Shown one piece after another: positions 1 through 10,351 of a stretch of 64,000 nucleotides of DNA (positions are counted from its first letter, which is position 1; the number at the start of each line of letters is the position of its first letter). Where the stretch lies: the NCBI GenBank assembly GCA_024636785.1, contig JAGXGK010000015.1, positions 140,349 to 204,348 on the forward strand, given 5' to 3'. The stretch is from Gammaproteobacteria bacterium (GTDB lineage Bacteria > Pseudomonadota > Gammaproteobacteria > SZUA-229). The notes under the pieces are model-generated. The model was given only the letters and a program-made list of their open reading frames with translations. It was not told the DNA's origin and did not search any database. The position numbers and the translations under genes are program-made.

Positions 1-1250
1 GCAGCCTGCAGGGCTCGTTGGTTATGAAAGGTGTTGGTCATTGCCGTACCCTTGGCGACCATATCCCAGGCGTCACCGGATGCGTCGTTGGTGGCGGTAT
101 GAGTCATATAGGGCGATGAATTGTCATACATGGATTTTGCTTCATCAGGAATATGTTCCAGAGTAAAGCCGTCGCCTCTATCGAAGGCGTTATGCACCGA
201 TTCGACTGACTCCGGTAAATTTCTTTCCCGAATCATTTCTGTTGCATGTTTTAGTCCGATAGCAGCAGCGATACCGCCCTGTTTCCCGGTTCTGGAGAAT
301 CGGCGTTTAGGCATTACTCCCCATGACAGGGACAGAGCTTTAAGTGTCTCTATCGAAAGCTCCTCGCCGATGGTAATGGCATCGTGGTTATCTGAACTGT
401 TGATCTGTTTGCGAATGTTGTCAACAAGCTCGGTGGTCTCCAGGGTAAAAAGCCGGCTGTCGTTCGCGCAGTCCTGTGGGTTCAGGTAGGACGGGGGCCG
501 GTCTTCTTCAACGCGCGCACAAAAAAAACGGTCAATCTGGTTCTCCTGGGGATGTATATCCAGTCTGGTTTGTGCAGCCCACTGATACAGCTTGTTGTAA
601 ACGCGTTGACTGTCGCTTTGACGCAGAGCAGTGGGTCGGGAGAGTGAAAACAGCAACATTTGTTTATACAGGTCTTCGATGGTGGTTTTTTCACCGGGAT
701 GCTCATTGTCCCTGACCATGATTTTATATATTTCCAAATCAACCGCATAAGCGAACATCTGATGCGCGTCCCGCCAGACATTGGCGGGCACGGAGGCGTA
801 TATTTCGCTGGCGCGGAGGAAAAGCTCTGACTGATATTTGATGGCCCGGCTGATGGCGATGGCCTGAGTTTTGTTATCAATCTTTTCGATTTTATCGGCG
901 GCCTGCTGGATGATGATCTTATAACCCAGTGCCATTTCCTGGAGCATGGCCTGATTGAGATTGACGATTTTTTTGCTTTTTTCGGGCAACGGAAAGGTGC
1001 GATTGACGAAATATTTTTTCAGATTATCAAAGATACCGCGGCAGGGCAGGCGCAGCATTTCCATAATCTCCAGACGGTGTTTGGCGGGTATTTTTTTACG
1101 GTTGAGCTCGCGAATCAGGCCGAAAATCTGTTTGGTCATTTCGCCCATATTGGCTTGGGGTAAATCGGACAGCCATTTCTTGAGCTTGCGCGGATGAATC
1201 GGAAAAGTGCTGTTGCCGATCTCAGTTTGTTCTGGTATGAGTAATTTCAT
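1..1250 (-). CDS. Partial CDS running off the left edge; conserved hypothetical cytoplasmic protein, possibly a PilZ/c-di-GMP-related gammaproteobacterial protein
   Basis: Reverse-strand frame open from ATG at 1250 through the part I translated: MKLLIPEQTEIGNSTFPIHPRKLKKWLSDLPQANMGEMTKQIFGLIRELNRKKIPAKHRLEIMEMLRLPCRGIFDNL... Missing from the ORF track because its stop lies outside the window. Function assigned by general resemblance only. Confidence 0.6.
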   Translation of the reverse strand, partial: MKLLIPEQTEIGNSTFPIHPRKLKKWLSDLPQANMGEMTKQIFGLIRELNRKKIPAKHRLEIMEMLRLPCRGIFDNLKKYFVNRTFPLPEKSKKIVNLNQAMLQEMALGYKIIIQQAADKIEKIDNKTQAIAISRAIKYQSELFLRASEIYASVPANVWRDAHQMFAYAVDLEIYKIMVRDNEHPGEKTTIEDLYKQMLLFSLSRPTALRQSDSQRVYNKLYQWAAQTRLDIHPQENQIDRFFCARVEEDRPPSYLNPQDCANDSRLFTLETTELVDNIRKQINSSDNHDAITIGEELSIETLKALSLSWGVMPKRRFSRTGKQGGIAAAIGLKHATEMIRERNLPESVESVHNAFDRGDGFTLEHIPDEAKSMYDNSSPYMTHTATNDASGDAWDMVAKGTAMTNTFHNQRALQA

Positions 1251-1367
1251 GATTTTCTTGTCATTTATTTTTAGTGCATATTATATCGATAGTTACTAGA
1301 AGGTATAAGTACGGGTCTGTAAACATACACGGTATTCATCCCTGTTTTCAGCAAGTCTAGCTCAGAT

Positions 1368-2378
1368 CTAAGAAATTACTGATTTTGAGCAGGTGCCTTT
1401 TTCCTCGGCGACCAGCCGGGGAACCAGGTAGCCGGGTAATTTTGAGCGCATATTATCAATGATTCGGCAGGCTTTTTTACGGTTCACATCAAAGTGCATG
1501 CCTCCCTGAACCGGATCCAGCAAATGCAGATAGTAGGGCATGACGCCGCAATCGTAGAGCCGGTGGCTCAGGGCGATCAGCGTGGCGGCGTCATCATTGA
1601 TCGCTTTTAGTAAAACGCTCTGGTTTAACAGGGTGATGTTGGCGTTTTGCAGCGCCTGCAAAGCACGCATTTCATCCGCCGCTAATTCATTGGCGTGGTT
1701 AGCATGAATCACCATTGTGATTCGGAAACGCGACGCCTGCATCCAGCCGAGCAGGGCGGGGGTAATACGCGCAGGCAATACCACAGGTAAACGCGTGTGG
1801 ATGCGCAGCCATTTAATATGCGCGATGCTTTCCAGATCGCGGCACAGCGAAGCCAGTTTGTCGTCATCCAGCACCAGCGGGTCGCCACCGCTCAGAATCA
1901 CTTCATGAATATCAGTCTGCGCTTGCAAATAGGCCAACGTGGCCGGCCATTGCGATGATAACGCCTGAGCTTCGCTATAGGGAAAGTGGCGGCGGAAACA
2001 GTAACGGCAGTGGATGGCACAGGCGGCAGTGCTGATAATCAGGGCGCGACCGTGATATTTATGCAGCAGCCCGGGCGAGGGCATGGCGTTCAGGTCGCCG
2101 ACCGGGTCGGCCTCGCCGCTCAGCGCATGTTCGGCCAGAGTTGGCAGAATCTGTAGCAGCAGCGGGTCGCGGGCATCCCCTTTATTCATCTTGTTGACAT
2201 AGGCCTGCGGTACGCGCAGTCGAAATTCGGGGTTCAACTCAGTGTGTTCAAGCAGTAAATGTTCGAGTCCCAGCTGTTGCAGTAGCTCTGCCGGTGACGA
2301 AATGGCTTCTGCCAGCTGTCTTTTCCAGTCGCTTTTCAGGGTGGGCGGCAAAATAGTGTAGAGAGGTTGTGATTGCAT
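1368..2378 (-). CDS. epmB: EF-P beta-lysylation protein EpmB (lysine 2,3-aminomutase-like radical SAM)
   Basis: CAIHCRYCFRRHFPY radical-SAM CxxxCxxC motif; VILSGGDPL; adjacent and divergent to efp. Confidence 0.93.
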   Translation of the reverse strand: MQSQPLYTILPPTLKSDWKRQLAEAISSPAELLQQLGLEHLLLEHTELNPEFRLRVPQAYVNKMNKGDARDPLLLQILPTLAEHALSGEADPVGDLNAMPSPGLLHKYHGRALIISTAACAIHCRYCFRRHFPYSEAQALSSQWPATLAYLQAQTDIHEVILSGGDPLVLDDDKLASLCRDLESIAHIKWLRIHTRLPVVLPARITPALLGWMQASRFRITMVIHANHANELAADEMRALQALQNANITLLNQSVLLKAINDDAATLIALSHRLYDCGVMPYYLHLLDPVQGGMHFDVNRKKACRIIDNMRSKLPGYLVPRLVAEEKGTCSKSVIS

Positions 2379-2446
2379 ATGTGAAAACTGTGCCTATTCA
2401 GGGTATTATTGCGCCAACTTAAAACATCCAGCGGCAGCTTAACAAC

Positions 2447-3010
2447 ATGGCTACATATAGTACAAATCAATTCAAAAACGGGTTAAAGGTGATGGTCGAT
2501 GGCGATCCGTATACGATTACAGAAAATATTCTGGTGAAGCCGGGTAAGGGGCAGGCGTTCAACCGCGTCAAATTGAAGAACCTGAAAAGCGGGCGTACGT
2601 TAGAGCGCACTTTGAAGGCTACCGAGTCGCTGGAAGGCGCAGATGTGGAAGAGCGCGATGTTGATTTTTTGTATAGCGACGGTGAAAACTGGCACTTCAT
2701 GGAACCCGAAACTTTTGAGCAGCATGCCGCTGACAGTGTCGCCGTGGGTGATGCGGCCAAATGGCTCAAGGGTCAGGAGCGATGTGTCATGACCTTATGG
2801 AATAATGCGCCGCTGACCATTGCTGTGCCAAATTTCGTTGAACTGGCCGTGGTGCAGACCGATCCTGGCCTGAAGGGTGACACCGCGCAGGGTGGCACCA
2901 AACCGTCGACACTGGAAACCGGCACAGAAGTGAAGGTTCCGCTGTTTATCGAAATCGGCGACATCCTTAAAATCGACACCCGTACCGGTGAGTATGTCTC
3001 TCGGGCCTGA
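2447..3010 (+). CDS. efp: Translation elongation factor P
   Basis: [46 protein letters not shown]; conserved Lys in PGKGQA; length 187 aa. Confidence 0.97.
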   Translation: MATYSTNQFKNGLKVMVDGDPYTITENILVKPGKGQAFNRVKLKNLKSGRTLERTLKATESLEGADVEERDVDFLYSDGENWHFMEPETFEQHAADSVAVGDAAKWLKGQERCVMTLWNNAPLTIAVPNFVELAVVQTDPGLKGDTAQGGTKPSTLETGTEVKVPLFIEIGDILKIDTRTGEYVSRA

Positions 3011-3054
3011 GCATTGATCCCTGATCAATCGTCATCTGATTTTTATTGATTGAT

Positions 3055-4029
3055 ATGATGATAGAGAAAGAGAACTGGCCTCCGCTGGCCAGTCTGGAGT
3101 TGATAAAAACAAGGGCTCGCATGTTGAGAGACATACGGGCCTTTTTTGATGCCCGTGATGTTCTCGAGGTGGAGACGCCGCTGCTGGCCTCCGCCGGCAC
3201 CACCGACCCGCACATAGAAAGCCTGCAAACGGTTTTTGCTGAGCAGCGCTATTGTCTACAGACCTCGCCCGAGCACGCTATGAAACGGCTGCTGGCCGAA
3301 CACGGCGCAGCCATATTCCAGATTTGCAAAGTCTTTCGCGATGAGGAGCTGGGGCCGATGCACAACCCCGAATTTTCCATGCTCGAGTGGTATCGCCCTG
3401 GTTTTGATATGCACCCGCTGATGACGGAAGTGGAAGCGCTGGTTACGGCGCTGGCGGGTGGTCATTTACAGTCGTTTATTCGCCTCAGCTACAGGCAGGC
3501 TTTTGAGCAGTACGCCGGGTTGAATCCGCATCAGGCCAGTGCTGGGGATTGCCGGGAGTGCGCGTTGCAGCGCGGCATCGAGCAGCCGGCAGGGCTGTAT
3601 GAGCAGAAGGATGAGTGGCTGGACTGGCTGCTGACGCAGCTGATATTTCCCGCCCTGCCGACCGGCCAGTTCACCTTTATTTACGACTACCCGGCCTCGC
3701 AGTGTGCGCTGGCTCGCCTGAAAGAGAATGAGCAGGGCGAGCTTGTGGCCAGCCGTTTTGAGCTTTTCTACGGTGACACCGAACTGGCCAACGGCTTCCA
3801 CGAGCTGACACAGGCCGGAGAGCAGCGGCGGCGCTTTGAAGCTGATAACGCAGCCAGAGCGGCGGATAATAAACCGCAGGTGAAAATCGATGAGTATCTG
3901 CTGGCTGCAATGGCGAGTGGCCTGCCGGACTGTTCAGGTGTCGCTCTGGGGCTGGATCGCCTGCTGATGGCGCTGAACGGAGAGGCTTCAATTGACCGGG
4001 TACTGGCGTTTCCCTGGGCACGTATATAG
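3055..4029 (+). CDS. epmA: EF-P--(R)-beta-lysine ligase EpmA (GenX/PoxA), LysRS-like
   Basis: Class II aaRS motifs (FRDEELGPMHNPEFSMLEWYRPG; GLDRLLMALNG); follows efp. Track ORF starts at a TTG (3046); ATG at 3055 or 3058 more likely. Confidence 0.95.
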   Translation: MMIEKENWPPLASLELIKTRARMLRDIRAFFDARDVLEVETPLLASAGTTDPHIESLQTVFAEQRYCLQTSPEHAMKRLLAEHGAAIFQICKVFRDEELGPMHNPEFSMLEWYRPGFDMHPLMTEVEALVTALAGGHLQSFIRLSYRQAFEQYAGLNPHQASAGDCRECALQRGIEQPAGLYEQKDEWLDWLLTQLIFPALPTGQFTFIYDYPASQCALARLKENEQGELVASRFELFYGDTELANGFHELTQAGEQRRRFEADNAARAADNKPQVKIDEYLLAAMASGLPDCSGVALGLDRLLMALNGEASIDRVLAFPWARI

Positions 4030-4189
4030 GACTTCGGTCGATGGCATGCATAATGTAAGGAATCGGGTCAGCCGCTTTAAGCTAATGTATAACGCGACGC
4101 CACCGAACGTGGAAGTGCTGGCGACGGCGGCGAAAACAAAACCCTGATCACCGGCACGGTGACCGGCAAAACAGTTCAGGAGAACAGAT

Positions 4190-5179
4190 ATGGGCATGCT
4201 GATTAACGGCGAGCTGGCTGACAGCTGGCTGGATAAAGAGATTGAAGCCGGTGAATTTAAACGCATGGAATCCTCCTTTCGCCACTGGGTGACTGCGGAT
4301 GGCAGTGCCGGATCCAGTGGTGAAGCCGGCTTTAAAGCCGAAGCCGGACGTTATCATCTGTATGTTTCGGAGGCCTGTCCGTGGGCGCACCGCACCGTGA
4401 TAATGCGCCGCCTGAAAAAACTGGAATCGGTACTCGGCATCTCCTATGTCGAAGCCGAGATGCTCGACCACGGCTGGACATTTTCCAGCGAAGGAAAATA
4501 CCGCGATGTGTTGTTTGGTTATCGCTATGTCTACCAGCTTTATCAGCAGGCGGATGCCCATTTTACCGGCCAGATTACGGTGCCGATTTTGTGGGACAAA
4601 AAACACAACACCATAGTGAATAACGAATCCCCGGAAATCATGCGCATGCTCAATTCCGCGTTTGCTGCTCTGACGGATGTCGACACCGACTATTATCCCG
4701 AAACCCTGCGCACGCAGATCGAGCGCATCAATCAGCCGATTTACGAGCACATTAATAACGGCGTCTATCGCTGTGGTTTTGCCACCAGTCAGGGCGCGTA
4801 TGAAAAAGCCTTTGACCATCTGTTTGGCGAGCTGGATCGCGTGGAAGCGATATTATCCACCCAGCGCTATCTGGTGGGTGATCAGCTCACCGAAGCCGAC
4901 TGGCGCCTGTTTACCACGCTAGTGCGTTTTGATGCGGTCTATGTCGGCCATTTCAAATGCAACTTAAAACGCATCGCGGATTATCCTAACCTGTCGAATT
5001 TCCTGAGAGAGCTTTATCAGCTTCCCGGCATCGCCGGGACGGTCGACATCGATTATATCAAGCGTCACTATTATTTTAGTCACACCAGCGTCAACCCCAG
5101 CCAGATTATCCCCAAAGGACCGGCGCTGAATTTTTCAGCCCCGCACGATCGAGCCATAAAATTTGCAGGTGCAGCATGA
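4190..5179 (+). CDS. Glutathionyl-hydroquinone reductase / omega-class glutathione S-transferase (YqjG-like)
   Basis: ACPWAHRTVIMRRLKKLE; VPILWDKKHNTIVNNESPEIMRMLN; LTEADWRLFTTLVRFDAVYVGHFKCN. Confidence 0.92.
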   Translation: MGMLINGELADSWLDKEIEAGEFKRMESSFRHWVTADGSAGSSGEAGFKAEAGRYHLYVSEACPWAHRTVIMRRLKKLESVLGISYVEAEMLDHGWTFSSEGKYRDVLFGYRYVYQLYQQADAHFTGQITVPILWDKKHNTIVNNESPEIMRMLNSAFAALTDVDTDYYPETLRTQIERINQPIYEHINNGVYRCGFATSQGAYEKAFDHLFGELDRVEAILSTQRYLVGDQLTEADWRLFTTLVRFDAVYVGHFKCNLKRIADYPNLSNFLRELYQLPGIAGTVDIDYIKRHYYFSHTSVNPSQIIPKGPALNFSAPHDRAIKFAGAA

Positions 5180-5904
5180 GCCTGGAATTACACGAAGTCA
5201 CCACCGTGCCGGAAGGTGACGGCGTAGATGTGAAGCGACTGTTCCCGTTGCCCGGCTTTATGAATTTTGACCCGTTTGTATTGTGGGATCATTTCAACAT
5301 CGGGCCGGGACGCGGTTTTCCCGAGCATCCGCACCGTGGTTTTGAAGCCATCACCTACATGTTCGATGGTGGCATGAAGCATAAGGATAATCTGGGCAAT
5401 GAATCCTATGTCAGCACCGGCGGCGCGCAGCGTTTTACCGCAGGCCGGGGTCTGGTGCATTCTGAAATGCCCGCCGAGACAGGTGAAAGCAACGGCATTC
5501 AGCTGTGGATAAATTTGCCGCAGAGGCTGAAAAAAATCGAACCGGATTATCAGCAGGTCAACGCGGAAGAGTTTCCGGTGATTGCACTGGCCGGCGGTCA
5601 GGCCAAAATATTAGTCGGCGAAGACTCCCCGCTGCTGTTAAACACTAAAGTCATTTATCAGCACCTAACACTAAAAAAAGAGGCGGACTATTCACTGAGA
5701 CCGGCCCATGGAATGCGCGGCATTATTTATCTCATGCAGGGCGAAATTGAGGTGAATGGGAATTTGATAAAAGCCGACCAGGCCCTGCTTGTGGAGCACG
5801 AAACGATACTCAAATTTAAAGCAACGCAGGACAGCCGGTTTATGATCTGCATGGGCGTGCCGCACGGTGAACCTATACGGCAATACGGGCCTTATGTTGA
5901 TTAA
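5176..5904 (+). CDS. Pirin family protein
   Basis: FDPFVLWDHFNIGPGRGFPEHPHRGFEAITYMFDG; ATGA overlap with the upstream GST gene. Confidence 0.92.
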   Translation: MSLELHEVTTVPEGDGVDVKRLFPLPGFMNFDPFVLWDHFNIGPGRGFPEHPHRGFEAITYMFDGGMKHKDNLGNESYVSTGGAQRFTAGRGLVHSEMPAETGESNGIQLWINLPQRLKKIEPDYQQVNAEEFPVIALAGGQAKILVGEDSPLLLNTKVIYQHLTLKKEADYSLRPAHGMRGIIYLMQGEIEVNGNLIKADQALLVEHETILKFKATQDSRFMICMGVPHGEPIRQYGPYVD

Positions 5905-5929
5905 AAGATAGTTGGCAGTTAAAAGCTTT

Positions 5930-6176
5930 CACCGCAGAGGCGCAGAGAACGCAGAGGAAGTACGGAGAAAAGATAAAACGGGTTGCGTAGGATGCTGGTG
6001 AGGCACGAACCGCATCGATTGTGGTAGGCAAGGTCAAGTGCTTTTACCGCAGAGGCGCAGAGAAAATCTTTTTTTGTTTGTGCCTATTTATAACATCCGT
6101 GTAATGCATTTAGATTATTAGCCCAACCTCAATGTTTTTCTCTGCGCCCTCTGCGCCTCTGCAGTGAAAAAGATTT
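5930..6176. repeat. Palindromic intergenic repeat of the CACCGCAGAGGCGCAGAGA type, between convergent genes
   Basis: ttcaccgcagaggcgcagagaa and ttttaccgcagaggcgcagagaaaa on the left, inverted ttttctctgcgccctctgcgcctctgcagtgaaaa on the right. Confidence 0.75.
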
Positions 6177-6917
6177 TCAATTCAACATGTCTAAAAAGTT
6201 TAATAACCACGGTAGAATCACCGCTGTGGCGAAGGCTGATAGTGCCATGGCCAGTGCCGAGAAGGCACCCATTTCCGGGCTTACCTGAAAGGCGCGGGCG
6301 GTGCCGATGCCGTGTGCGGATATGCCCATGGCGATGCCTTTCACGCTGTCGTCCTTGATGCGCATCAGTTCAAAAAGTTTGCTGCCGATGACGGCGCCAA
6401 TGATGCCGGTGAGCACCACCAGCACGGCGGTGAGTGAGGGCAGACCGCCGATCTGTTCGGAGATGCCCATGGCTACCGGCGCGGTTACCGATTTGGGCGC
6501 GAGCGATAGCTGGGTCTGTAAACTCGCACCCAGAAACCAGGCGATTCCAATCGAGCTGAAAGCGCCGATGAGCGCCCCCGAGATAACGGTAATGGCGACG
6601 GGTAAAAACAGTTTTCTTAATTTTGAGCACTGCTGGTAGAGCGGAACGGCCAGGGCAACGGTGGCGGGGCCGAGCAGGAAATGTACAAACTGGCCGCCCT
6701 CGAAATAGGTTTCATACGAGGTGCCGGTGAGTACAAGCAAGATGATTAGCGCGATCACCGAAGTCAGTACCGGGTTCAACAGCGGATTGGAATGGGCATA
6801 AATATAAAGCTGATGGGCCAGGCTGTAGGTCACCAGTGTAATGGTGAGCCCCAGTAACGGGGTGGTGGATAGATAGACCCAGATTGCGGCCAGGTCCCGT
6901 TCAATCATCTTTTTCAA
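6177..6917 (-). CDS. lrgB: LrgB/YohK family protein
   Basis: LLGPATVALAVPLYQQ; SVTAPVAMGISEQIGG; SAHGIGTARAFQ. Confidence 0.9.
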   Translation of the reverse strand: MKKMIERDLAAIWVYLSTTPLLGLTITLVTYSLAHQLYIYAHSNPLLNPVLTSVIALIILLVLTGTSYETYFEGGQFVHFLLGPATVALAVPLYQQCSKLRKLFLPVAITVISGALIGAFSSIGIAWFLGASLQTQLSLAPKSVTAPVAMGISEQIGGLPSLTAVLVVLTGIIGAVIGSKLFELMRIKDDSVKGIAMGISAHGIGTARAFQVSPEMGAFSALAMALSAFATAVILPWLLNFLDMLN

Positions 6918-7269
6918 CCTTCTTCGCGAGCAGTCGTCGGCTTGCCAGCATGATCGCTGCCGTCGCCGCCATGGTGATCACCGTGCTCAGTATCAGCGCA
7001 ATGCTGATGGGCAGCCATTCATTAATAATGCGGTCGAAGTGCACCATCATGCCGACACCGGCCGGTACAAAAAGCAGGGAGAGATGACTCAATAACGCAG
7101 TGGATGCTGAGTCCAGTGAGGTGCTGGAGCGTCCTCGCCATACCAGCGTGATAAAAAGCATGATCATGCCCAGTACCGGGCCGGGCACAGGAATGCGCAG
7201 CAAAAGCACGCTGATTTCGCCCGCTAACTGGTAAATTAAAAGTAGGGTTATGCCATTAAGAAAATTCAT
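6901..7269 (-). CDS. lrgA: LrgA/CidA (YohJ) family membrane protein
   Basis: MNFLNGITLLLIYQLAGEISVLLLRIPVPGPVLGMIMLF; overlaps lrgB by 17 bp. Track ORF (to 7413) is over-extended at its N-terminus into DUF1456. Confidence 0.88.
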   Translation of the reverse strand: MNFLNGITLLLIYQLAGEISVLLLRIPVPGPVLGMIMLFITLVWRGRSSTSLDSASTALLSHLSLLFVPAGVGMMVHFDRIINEWLPISIALILSTVITMAATAAIMLASRRLLAKKVEKDD

Positions 7270-7279
7270 CCCTGAAAAA

Positions 7280-7771
7280 TTATTCCCATTTAAACTCGGC
7301 CAGCATTTTAACATTGTCGTGATATTTAAGCTGCACGCCGGTGAGGAACTTGCGCAAAATCTGATCCTTGCAGGCGCGGTAATGTTTGTGACCGGCCTTG
7401 CGGAACAGCGCACTTAATTCAGGCTTGCTTAAGGGGAATTCAGCCAGATCCATAATATCCAGAATGTCTTCGTCTTTAAGGTCTAAAGCGATTTTTAATT
7501 TCCTCATAATGATGTTGTTGGTCAGGCGTTTTTCAGGTTCAGGTTGAGGGCCGTCTTTTTTGCCGCGCTTCTCGTTAATGAAGCCATTGAGAAAAATGGC
7601 CAGATGAAGATCATTGCATTTCTGAAAGGCAGGGTCGTCTTCCTTCTTCAGCCAGTCGCTAATCTGAGCACGGGTCACTTCATGCCCGGCTTGCTTGAAT
7701 ATGTCTATCATTTTCGAATCACTGAGCTCGAAGCTGTAGCGAAGACGACGCAAAATATCGTTGTTGGTCAT
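7280..7771 (-). CDS. DUF1456 (YehS) family protein
   Basis: Two repeats: MTNNDILRRLRYSFELSDSKMIDIFKQAGHEVTRAQISDWLKKEDD and LTNNIIMRKLKIALDLKDEDILDIMDLAEFPLSKPELSALFRKAGHKHYRACKDQILRKFL. Confidence 0.9.
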   Translation of the reverse strand: MTNNDILRRLRYSFELSDSKMIDIFKQAGHEVTRAQISDWLKKEDDPAFQKCNDLHLAIFLNGFINEKRGKKDGPQPEPEKRLTNNIIMRKLKIALDLKDEDILDIMDLAEFPLSKPELSALFRKAGHKHYRACKDQILRKFLTGVQLKYHDNVKMLAEFKWE

Positions 7772-7822
7772 GGTTGGCCTTTAGTTAAATTCTAATTGAG
7801 GTGTGAGTGTTGCAGTAAGTCA

Positions 7823-8296
7823 TTAGCGCATGTAGGCATAGCCTTCTTCGTTATGAAGTTTAATGATTTCAGCATCGGCCATGGGAACCATGTTTACAAA
7901 GCCGTGTATGTCTGCCGGACTAAACCCCTGCATTTTTGCAGAAGCCTGACACATTCTGTATTCGATTCGGGTGGCAAGTTTCAGGTCTTGTGCGCGTTGC
8001 ATCAAAGCTTTGTGTTTTTCGAACTGGGTTTTAGCGAAAAACGGGATTGCTGAGCCATGTATTATAATGACAATAGATGCGTCAAACGGGTCGTTGTTAT
8101 AAAGTTTATTTAGAAGGCTGGCTCGGTCTAAAATACTGTTTATCTTTTTCTCATTCCCCGCAGTCAAGTTATACAAAACTTTTTGCGGTGCATAGTTCAT
8201 CGTCGAGGCCTCGGCACTTCCCCAGGGAGAGTTCTCTTGAGCGATGGCTAATGAGCAGACGTTTATAATAATCAGCAGGCTAACAAAAAATTTCAT
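7823..8296 (-). CDS. Secreted DsrE-like family protein
   Basis: Signal peptide MKFFVSLLIIINVCSLAIAQ; VLYNLTAGNEKKINSIL...IVIIIHGSAIPFF; ...MVPMADAEIIKLHNEEGYAYM typical of periplasmic DsrE-fold proteins. Confidence 0.7.
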   Translation of the reverse strand: MKFFVSLLIIINVCSLAIAQENSPWGSAEASTMNYAPQKVLYNLTAGNEKKINSILDRASLLNKLYNNDPFDASIVIIIHGSAIPFFAKTQFEKHKALMQRAQDLKLATRIEYRMCQASAKMQGFSPADIHGFVNMVPMADAEIIKLHNEEGYAYMR

Positions 8297-8600
8297 AAGT
8301 TATAATTCCGCTGGATCTGGTATAAGTAATCGCACAGTATACCGATCGGGATGTTGAAGGGGGTTATTTTGGGGATTCGGGTTATTGCCGAAATATTAAC
8401 AGATTTTTTGCGTTTTTTCTGAGCGGCCTTCAACTGGATTAAAAAAACCGGCATCGGCCGCTTCTTTTTAAGGCATTAGCCGGGCGATTGGGCAAAAGTA
8501 GATGCAATGCATTAGAATGTATTGCATTCACCGGCTGATCACACTGAAAAATCAGCCGGTACAAATTGAATATCAATAATCGCGTATTTGGAGCAGGGCT

Positions 8601-9473
8601 ATGAGAATGATTCGTCGTTTTTTTGTATATGTGGCGTCAATTTTGGCCATTCTAATCATCACTTATGGCTATGTTTACTGGGGTAATCTGCTGGGTGAGA
8701 ACACCCCCGCAGGTCAGGTGATTGCCTGGCTGTCGGGCGAAGAGACGAAATCACTGGAGTTTCTCACCGAACCGAAAGACTCCAGACCCAGGCAAGATGC
8801 AGAAACGATGCCCGAAAGTGTGCTCAACGGCGATCAGGTTGAAGCTCAAATCGAAGCCGAGTCTGTTATCGATGTGCAAGATAGCGCCGAGCCTGCCGTG
8901 GATGATGCCGGCGTTGCCACGCAGGCCGATACCGGTCGTGTAGTGATACCGGCTGAAACCCGTCCCGAGAAAGAAACTGAAAGCACAGAAAGTTCGATTT
9001 CTGAAATCGTGCCGACTGAGGAAGCGCCGTTTGAAACAGCACCGATTAAGGCAGCATCACCTGACACAACAGTCACCGAATTGCCCGCCGCCGATGATGG
9101 GGATCTGACAGAGGCAAAAATCGATACCACCGAAGCCCGCGGACAGCCATTAAACGGCATGGCCATACACGATTTAATGCTGCGCGCCCGCAACGCTTTT
9201 CACTACCGCGACTACGATGCGGCCATCGCCAGTTATCAGCAGTTGATCGAGCGAGCACCCGATCACTTTGACGCCTACATTGAGCTGGGTGATGTCTATT
9301 CTTATCAAGGTAAGGAGAAGCAGGCCGCGGCAGCCTATTTCGAGGCCGCTGCAATTCTGGTGCGACTGGGTCAGGTTAATCGCGCCACCGCGTTAATGGA
9401 TCCGATAAGCCGGATGGATACCGACCGTGCCAGAACGCTGCTTGATCTGATTGACGCAGCCCGTGGCAAATAG
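8601..9473 (+). CDS. Membrane-anchored TPR protein
   Basis: N-terminal TM helix (RFFVYVASILAILIITYGYVYW), acidic linker, then C-terminal TPR (YDAAIASYQQLIERAPDHFDAYIELGDVYSYQGKEKQAAAAYFEAA). Confidence 0.75.
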   Translation: MRMIRRFFVYVASILAILIITYGYVYWGNLLGENTPAGQVIAWLSGEETKSLEFLTEPKDSRPRQDAETMPESVLNGDQVEAQIEAESVIDVQDSAEPAVDDAGVATQADTGRVVIPAETRPEKETESTESSISEIVPTEEAPFETAPIKAASPDTTVTELPAADDGDLTEAKIDTTEARGQPLNGMAIHDLMLRARNAFHYRDYDAAIASYQQLIERAPDHFDAYIELGDVYSYQGKEKQAAAAYFEAAAILVRLGQVNRATALMDPISRMDTDRARTLLDLIDAARGK

Positions 9474-9489
9474 CCCGGCGCAAAGCCGG

Positions 9490-10350
9490 TCAGGGCTGGT
9501 AGACGCCGAGGCGCTGCCCCAGTTTTACTTCATTGCCGGCGCTCATGGCTTCGTCCAGTTTGAATTTTTCTGTTGCCAGCACGATCACCGTTGAACCCAG
9601 ATTGAAGCGCCCCATCTCCTGGCCGCGTTCCAGACAAACTTCGCCTTTTTTGTAATCAAAGTGACGGATCTTTTTGGCGATGCTGGTGACCAGTCCGTGC
9701 CAAACGGTTTCGGTGGCAGAGACATTAATCGCCCCCACCAGAATCATCGCCATCGGGCCGTGTTCGGTCTCGAAAAAACAGGCGACGCGTTCATTGCGGG
9801 CGAATAATCGGGGCACTGTGGTCACGGTGTGGTCAGCCACGCTGAACAGTCGCCCCGGAATGTAGGTCATGTGGGTGAGTTCGCCACCGATCGGCATGTG
9901 AATGCGGTGATAATCCCGGGGCGAAAGATAGATGGTGGCGAAGTTGCCGTTGACAAAAGGCGCGGCTAGCTCTTCATTGCCACCGACCAGTTCTAGCAGG
10001 CTGTAGTCGTGGCCCTTGGCCTGAAACAGACGGCCGTTTTCTATTTTGGTCGCCTGGCTCACCGCGCCATCCACTGGACATAACCAGGAGTTTTCAGTGT
10101 CGTCGAAAGGCCGGCATTCAGGTTTCAGGGCGCGGGTGAAAAAAGCGTTGAGACTTTCATAAGCGTGCCTGTCTTCAATTACCGCTTCGTGCATTTTGAC
10201 CTCGTGCAGTGACGAGTAGGCGCTGATAATAAAGTTTTTTACCGGCGTGTACTTGATGCGCGCCAGCTTGAACATCAGCCATGAAATGGCGTGATGCGGT
10301 AAAATATAAAAAGGCGTGGATAGCAGGTAGTCCCGCAAAGAAGCTTTCAT
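9490..10350 (-). CDS. psd: Phosphatidylserine decarboxylase proenzyme
   Basis: FNLGSTVIVL pyruvoyl cleavage motif (LGST); CPVDGAVSQ; LSPRDYHRIHMPIGG. Confidence 0.96.
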   Translation of the reverse strand: MKASLRDYLLSTPFYILPHHAISWLMFKLARIKYTPVKNFIISAYSSLHEVKMHEAVIEDRHAYESLNAFFTRALKPECRPFDDTENSWLCPVDGAVSQATKIENGRLFQAKGHDYSLLELVGGNEELAAPFVNGNFATIYLSPRDYHRIHMPIGGELTHMTYIPGRLFSVADHTVTTVPRLFARNERVACFFETEHGPMAMILVGAINVSATETVWHGLVTSIAKKIRHFDYKKGEVCLERGQEMGRFNLGSTVIVLATEKFKLDEAMSAGNEVKLGQRLGVYQP

Positions 10351-10351
10351 C

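Noticed and set aside
4148-4819. 223-aa minus-strand ORF
   Set aside because: Antisense to the glutathionyl-hydroquinone reductase gene.
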